Assembly (NCBI RefSeq): GCF_017939615.1
Contig: NZ_JAGKSR010000001.1
Coordinates: 1,178,001-1,242,000, forward strand
Direction: 5' to 3'
DNA: 64,000 nt
Origin: Microbacterium sp. BLY
GTDB taxonomy: Bacteria > Actinomycetota > Actinomycetes > Actinomycetales > Microbacteriaceae
The position numbers and the translations under genes are program-made. Of this stretch, positions 60,194 to 64,000 are shown one piece after another. The notes below the pieces were generated by a model. The model was not told the DNA's origin, did no database searches, and saw only the letters and a list, made by a program, of their open reading frames with translations. The stretch's first letter is position 1. Each line of letters begins with the position of its first letter.

Positions 60194-61722
60194 CCGATTC
60201 CCGCCAGACCTCGGGGCCCGAGACGGGGCCCTTCGCCGCCGGTCACGCGCCGAAGAGCCCGTGGCCCGCGCTCTGGGCGCTCGTCATCGGGTTCTTCATG
60301 ATCCTCGTCGACACCACGATCGTCTCCGTCGCCAACCCGGCGATCAAGACCGCGCTCGACCCCGACACCAACAACCTCGACAACGTGGTGTGGGTCACCA
60401 GCGCCTACCTGCTCGCCTACGCCGTCCCGCTGCTCATCACCGGGCGACTCGGCGACCGCTTCGGCCCGAAGAACATCTACCTCATCGGCCTCGCCGTCTT
60501 CACCCTCGCCTCGCTCTGGTGCGGACTCTCCACCACGCTCGAGGGCCTGATCGCGGCCCGCGCCGTGCAGGGTCTCGGCGCCGCGTTCATGACGCCGCAG
60601 ACCATGGCCGTCATCACCCGGACCTTCCCGCCGAACCGCCGCGGTGCGGCGATGGGCCTCTGGGGCGCCACGGCCGGCGTCGCCACCCTCGTCGGCCCCC
60701 TCGCGGGCGGTCTGCTCGTCGACGGCTTCGGCTGGGAGTCGATCTTCTTCGTCAACCTCCCCGTCGGCGTGGTCGCCTTCGTACTCGCCTGGATCCTCGT
60801 GCCAAAGCTGAAGACGCACCCGCACCGGTTCGACCTCGTCGGCGTCGTCCTCAGCGCGCTCGCGCTGTTCCTCATCGTCTTCGGGCTCCAGGAGGGCGAG
60901 AAGTACGACTGGGGGACCATCGTGGGCCCGATCTCGGTCTGGGGCCTCATCATCGCCGGCGTCGTGGTGCTGGCGCTCTTCATCGTGCAGCAGGCGCGCA
61001 CCCGCAGTGAGCCTCTCGTGCCGCTCGCCCTCTTCCGCGACCGCAACTTCTCCGGCGCGAACGTCGCGATCGCTGCGGTCGGCTTCACGGTCACGAGCAT
61101 GTCGCTGCCGATGATGTTCTTCCTGCAGACCGCGCGCGGACTCACCCCCACCGAGGCGGCGATGCTGCTCATCCCGATGGCCGTGCTGTCGGGCGTGCTC
61201 GCCCCGGTCGCCGGGAAGATCCTCAACCGCGTCGACCCGCGCATCATCCTCGTCCCCGGCCTGATCTGCGTCGCGGGTGCCCTGGTCTGGTACTCCGCCC
61301 TGACCACGATGGACACCCCGATCCTGATGTTCCTGCTGCCGTCCGCGCTGATGGGCATCGGCAACGCGGGCATGTGGGGGCCGCTGGCGACCACGGCCAC
61401 GCGCAAGCTGCCGCCGCGACAGGCCGGTGCCGGTGCGGGCATCTACAACACCACCCGCACCATCGGCTCGGTCATCGGCTCTGCCTCGATCGCCGCGTTC
61501 ATGCAGTCGCGGCTGGAGGCGAACCTGCCCGGTCTGGCCGACGCTCCGGCCGGCACGGGCAGCGGCGCGCTGCCCCCGCAGGTCGCGGAGGGCTTCGCCG
61601 CCGGCATGTCCCAGGCGCTGCTGCTGCCCGCCGGTGTGATCCTCGTCGCGCTGGTCGCCTCGCTGTTCCTCCGCGGCCAGGATCGGAAGGACGAGACCGT
61701 CGTCACGGCCCCTCCGGCCTGA
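60190..61722 (+). CDS. MFS drug exporter, DHA2/EmrB-QacA type
   Basis: Proton-driven efflux pump of 510 residues with fourteen helices. Family motifs are DTTIVSVANPAIK, motif A GRLGDRFGPKN and motif C TLVGPLAGGLLVDGFG. The cytoplasmic N-terminus is about 25 residues. It is coupled to the PadR gene by ATGA. The substrates are unknown; cationic drugs or antibiotics are usual for the family. A hairpin (61760-61784) follows. Confidence 0.93.
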   Translation: MTDSRQTSGPETGPFAAGHAPKSPWPALWALVIGFFMILVDTTIVSVANPAIKTALDPDTNNLDNVVWVTSAYLLAYAVPLLITGRLGDRFGPKNIYLIGLAVFTLASLWCGLSTTLEGLIAARAVQGLGAAFMTPQTMAVITRTFPPNRRGAAMGLWGATAGVATLVGPLAGGLLVDGFGWESIFFVNLPVGVVAFVLAWILVPKLKTHPHRFDLVGVVLSALALFLIVFGLQEGEKYDWGTIVGPISVWGLIIAGVVVLALFIVQQARTRSEPLVPLALFRDRNFSGANVAIAAVGFTVTSMSLPMMFFLQTARGLTPTEAAMLLIPMAVLSGVLAPVAGKILNRVDPRIILVPGLICVAGALVWYSALTTMDTPILMFLLPSALMGIGNAGMWGPLATTATRKLPPRQAGAGAGIYNTTRTIGSVIGSASIAAFMQSRLEANLPGLADAPAGTGSGALPPQVAEGFAAGMSQALLLPAGVILVALVASLFLRGQDRKDETVVTAPPA

Positions 61723-61759
61723 CCGCGGCGACCCCGACACGCCGCTGTCCGCGCGGGTT

Positions 61760-61784
61760 CCGGCGGGGCGTCCTGCCCCGCCGG
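61760..61784 (+). terminator. Stem-loop after the MFS gene
   Basis: CCGGCGGGGC (61760-61769) pairs exactly with 61775-61784 over a 5-base loop, 37 bases after the exporter stop and 86 bases before the next start. Confidence 0.7.
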
Positions 61785-61870
61785 GATTCCGGTGCGCAGG
61801 ACACGCAGGGTTAGGGTGGATGGTCGGCGGCCGCCGGGCCGCCCTTCCGAACCCCCGAGGAGCACTCGAC

Positions 61871-63355
61871 GTGAGCCGCCATCCATCCTCTGCGCGGAGC
61901 CGTCTGCGCCACCTCGGTCGCACCGCCGGCGCGACCGCGCTCGCCGCCCTCGTCGCCGTCGGGGCGCTGCTCGCCGGAGCCGCGCCCGCCACCGCGGCCG
62001 ACGACGGCCAGACCTACGTCATCGGCACCGACACCACCTTCGCCCCGTTCGAGTTCACGAACGAGTCCGGCGACCTGGTGGGCATCGACATGGACCTCCT
62101 GCGGGCGATCGCGGAGGACCAGGGCTTCGACGTCGAGATCCGCCAGCTCGGCTTCGACGCCGCCGTGCAGGCGCTCCAGTCGAACCAGGTCGACGCCGTC
62201 ATGGCCGGCATGTCGATCACCGAGGAGCGTCAGCAGACCTTCGACTTCAGCGACCCGTACTTCACCAGCGGCGTGCAGCTCGGGGTGCTCGAGTCCAGCG
62301 ACATCCAGTCCCTCGACGACCTGGACGGCAAGACCGTCGCGGTCAAGACCGGTACGCAGGGGCAGACCTTCGCCGAGGAGAACGCCGACGAGTACGGCTT
62401 CCGCATCACCCCCTATCAGGACACGACCGACATGGTCGATGCGGTCAAGGCGGGTCAGGCCGTCGGCTACTTCGAGGACTTCCCCGTCCTCGCCTACGGC
62501 ATCCAGCAGGGGTCGGGCTTCCGCCTCGTCGGCGAGCCCGCGCTCGGCGGCGAGTACGGCTTCGCGGTCAACAAGGGCGAGAACGCCGAGCTCCTGGAGA
62601 TGTTCAACGCCGGGCTCGCCAACCTGCAGGAATCCGGCGAGTACGACGAGATCGTCGACACGTACCTCGCCACGGGCGAGGGTGAGCAGGAGGCGCAGCC
62701 CACCGACATCATCTCGGTCGCGGTCAAGTACTGGCCGGCCCTCATGCAGGGGCTCTGGCTCACGATCCTCGCGACGATCGTCGCGGTGATCGCGGCCTTC
62801 ATCCTCGGCATCATCTTCGGCTTCGGGCGCCTGTCGAAGTTCGCGCCGTTCCGCTGGATCGCCACCGCCTACGTCTACGTCTTCCGTGGGACCCCGATCC
62901 TCATCCAGGCGTTCTTCGTGTTCTTCGCCATCCCGCAGCTGATCCCCGACCTGAAGTTCGACCCGTTCGTGGCCGGCGCCATCACCCTGTCGCTCAACAC
63001 CGGTGCGTACATGACGGAGATCATCCGCGGCGGCATCCAGGCGGTCGACCCCGGTCAGGCGGAGGCCTCGCGTTCGCTGGGTCTCAGCCACTGGAAGACG
63101 ATGCGCAAGGTCGTGCTGCCGCAGGCGTTCCGGATCATGATCCCGTCGTTCGTGAACCAGGGCATCATCACGCTGAAGGACACCTCGCTCATCAGCGTCA
63201 TCGGTCTCGCCGAGCTGACGTTCGTCTCGCGCCAGATCATCGCCTCGACGTATCTGTCGGCGCAGGTGCTGACGATCGTCGCCATCATCTACTTCGTCGT
63301 GATCACGCTGCTGACGCTGCTCGCGAACCGCCTGGAGAGGAAGGCCAACGCATGA
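61871..63355 (+). CDS. Fused amino acid-binding protein and permease (GlnH-GlnP)
   Basis: One chain of 494 residues. A signal peptide (about 1-45) is followed by an SBP family 3 domain (about 48-275; [40 protein letters not shown]) and a HisM/GlnP-type permease (about 285-490) with EAA region [20 protein letters not shown]. Such fusions are known as GlnPQ in Gram-positives. It imports glutamine or a related polar amino acid; the exact ligand is not readable. The GTG at 61871 follows GAGGAG. The stop overlaps the ATPase start. Confidence 0.93.
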   Translation: MSRHPSSARSRLRHLGRTAGATALAALVAVGALLAGAAPATAADDGQTYVIGTDTTFAPFEFTNESGDLVGIDMDLLRAIAEDQGFDVEIRQLGFDAAVQALQSNQVDAVMAGMSITEERQQTFDFSDPYFTSGVQLGVLESSDIQSLDDLDGKTVAVKTGTQGQTFAEENADEYGFRITPYQDTTDMVDAVKAGQAVGYFEDFPVLAYGIQQGSGFRLVGEPALGGEYGFAVNKGENAELLEMFNAGLANLQESGEYDEIVDTYLATGEGEQEAQPTDIISVAVKYWPALMQGLWLTILATIVAVIAAFILGIIFGFGRLSKFAPFRWIATAYVYVFRGTPILIQAFFVFFAIPQLIPDLKFDPFVAGAITLSLNTGAYMTEIIRGGIQAVDPGQAEASRSLGLSHWKTMRKVVLPQAFRIMIPSFVNQGIITLKDTSLISVIGLAELTFVSRQIIASTYLSAQVLTIVAIIYFVVITLLTLLANRLERKANA

Positions 63356-64000
63356 GCAAGATCGAGGTCAGGGACCTGCACAAGTCCTTCGGTGACAACG
63401 AGGTGCTCAAGGGCATCGATCTCACGGTGGAGGACGGCGAGGTCATCGCGGTCATCGGGCCCTCCGGCTCGGGCAAGTCGACGCTCCTGCGCTGCCTGAA
63501 CAAGCTCGAGGAGCCCACGTCGGGGCACGTCGTCATCGACGGCGTCGACCTCACCGACAAGAGCGTGAAGCTGGACGAGGTGCGTCAGCGCATCGGCATG
63601 GTGTTCCAGCACTTCAACCTGTTCCCGCACATGACGGTGCTGGAGAACATCACGCTGGCTCCCGTCGAGCTCGGCCGCATGACGAAGGCCGAGGCCCGCG
63701 ACCGCGCCCTGTCGCTGCTCGAGCGCGTCGGCCTCTCGGAGAAGGCGGACGCGAAGCCCGCCTCGCTCTCCGGCGGGCAGAAGCAGCGCGTGGCCATCGC
63801 GCGCGCCCTCGCGATGGACCCGGAGATCATGCTGTTCGACGAGGCCACCAGCGCCCTCGACCCGGAGATGGTGGGCGAGGTGCTGCAGGTCATCCGCGAC
63901 CTCGCCGAGGGCGGCATGACCATGGTGCTCGTGACGCACGAGATGGGCTTCGCCCGCGAGGTGTCCGACCGCACGGTCTTCATGGACGGCGGCGTCGTGG
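63352..64000 (+). CDS. glnQ: Polar amino acid ABC ATPase GlnQ (3' end cut)
   Basis: ATPase partner of the fused permease, cut by the right edge after about 216 residues (the family has about 240-250). Walker [10 protein letters not shown] (37-45), [16 protein letters not shown], signature LSGGQKQRV, Walker [15 protein letters not shown] and switch [11 protein letters not shown] are present. The ATG overlaps the preceding stop by four bases. Confidence 0.94.
   Translation, partial: MSKIEVRDLHKSFGDNEVLKGIDLTVEDGEVIAVIGPSGSGKSTLLRCLNKLEEPTSGHVVIDGVDLTDKSVKLDEVRQRIGMVFQHFNLFPHMTVLENITLAPVELGRMTKAEARDRALSLLERVGLSEKADAKPASLSGGQKQRVAIARALAMDPEIMLFDEATSALDPEMVGEVLQVIRDLAEGGMTMVLVTHEMGFAREVSDRTVFMDGGVV

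Overview
The window is a 64 kb piece of a high-GC Gram-positive chromosome. Very high GC, strong third-position GC bias, dense four-base ATGA/GTGA overlaps, many apparently leaderless genes, lipobox-type substrate-binding proteins and a cellobiose regulator box of the Streptomyces type all point to an actinobacterium. The gene set and the CTTCGACAGGCTCAG repeat family suggest Microbacteriaceae, probably Microbacterium; this placement is inference. No rRNA, tRNA, CRISPR array, integrase or insertion sequence was seen.

Layout. 1-3.9 kb: the end of a fused iron-siderophore permease, an alpha/beta hydrolase with a divergent TetR regulator, and a TspO-like membrane protein. 3.9-11.8 kb (minus): the complete high-affinity potassium operon, a 27-residue ORF followed by kdpFABCDE. 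12-21 kb: an ion transporter, PaiB/EamA and a divergent MocR regulator, a KimA-like potassium transporter whose upstream region carries the same motif as the kdp upstream region, a VanZ/RDD protein, a Phd/RelE toxin-antitoxin pair, a small alarmone synthetase and an M20 amidohydrolase.

22-30.7 kb: a TetR regulator divergent from a dipeptide-type ABC importer operon that ends in a GH3 beta-glucosidase. 30.7-34.8 kb: an oxidative and sulfur stress block. A SoxR-type promoter precedes ferredoxin, a 68-residue orphan, a flavin reductase and superoxide dismutase. Facing it are a CstR-like repressor, a small Cys-rich protein and a CoA-disulfide reductase with a rhodanese domain. 34.9-40.2 kb: GH13 alpha-glucosidase with its LacI regulator, an SDR oxidoreductase and a secreted (alpha/alpha)6-barrel protein. 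40.2-41.8 kb: purQ, purS and apt.

42-48 kb: a cebEFG-bglC-cebR cellobiose locus with two TGGGAGCGCTCCCA boxes. 48-50.6 kb: a secreted metzincin protease and TetR and GntR regulators. 50.8-56.9 kb: a 5-oxoproline operon (NRAMP-fold transporter, PxpA, DUF1445, fused PxpBC, biotin carboxylase with a biotinyl domain). 57-64 kb: a uracil permease, purC, a PadR-controlled drug exporter, and a fused GlnH-GlnP permease with its ATPase, cut by the window end.

The accessory interest lies mostly in the non-coding layer. One repeat family lies between the binding-protein gene and the next gene in two ABC operons and is also translated in frame inside KdpB and the M20 enzyme. There are also two equal-length 89 bp inverted-repeat elements and a family of intergenic elements built of 19-nt units. 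Several promoters have readable operators (SoxR type, CebR, CstR, LacI, PadR, GntR, TetR, candidate KdpE sites).
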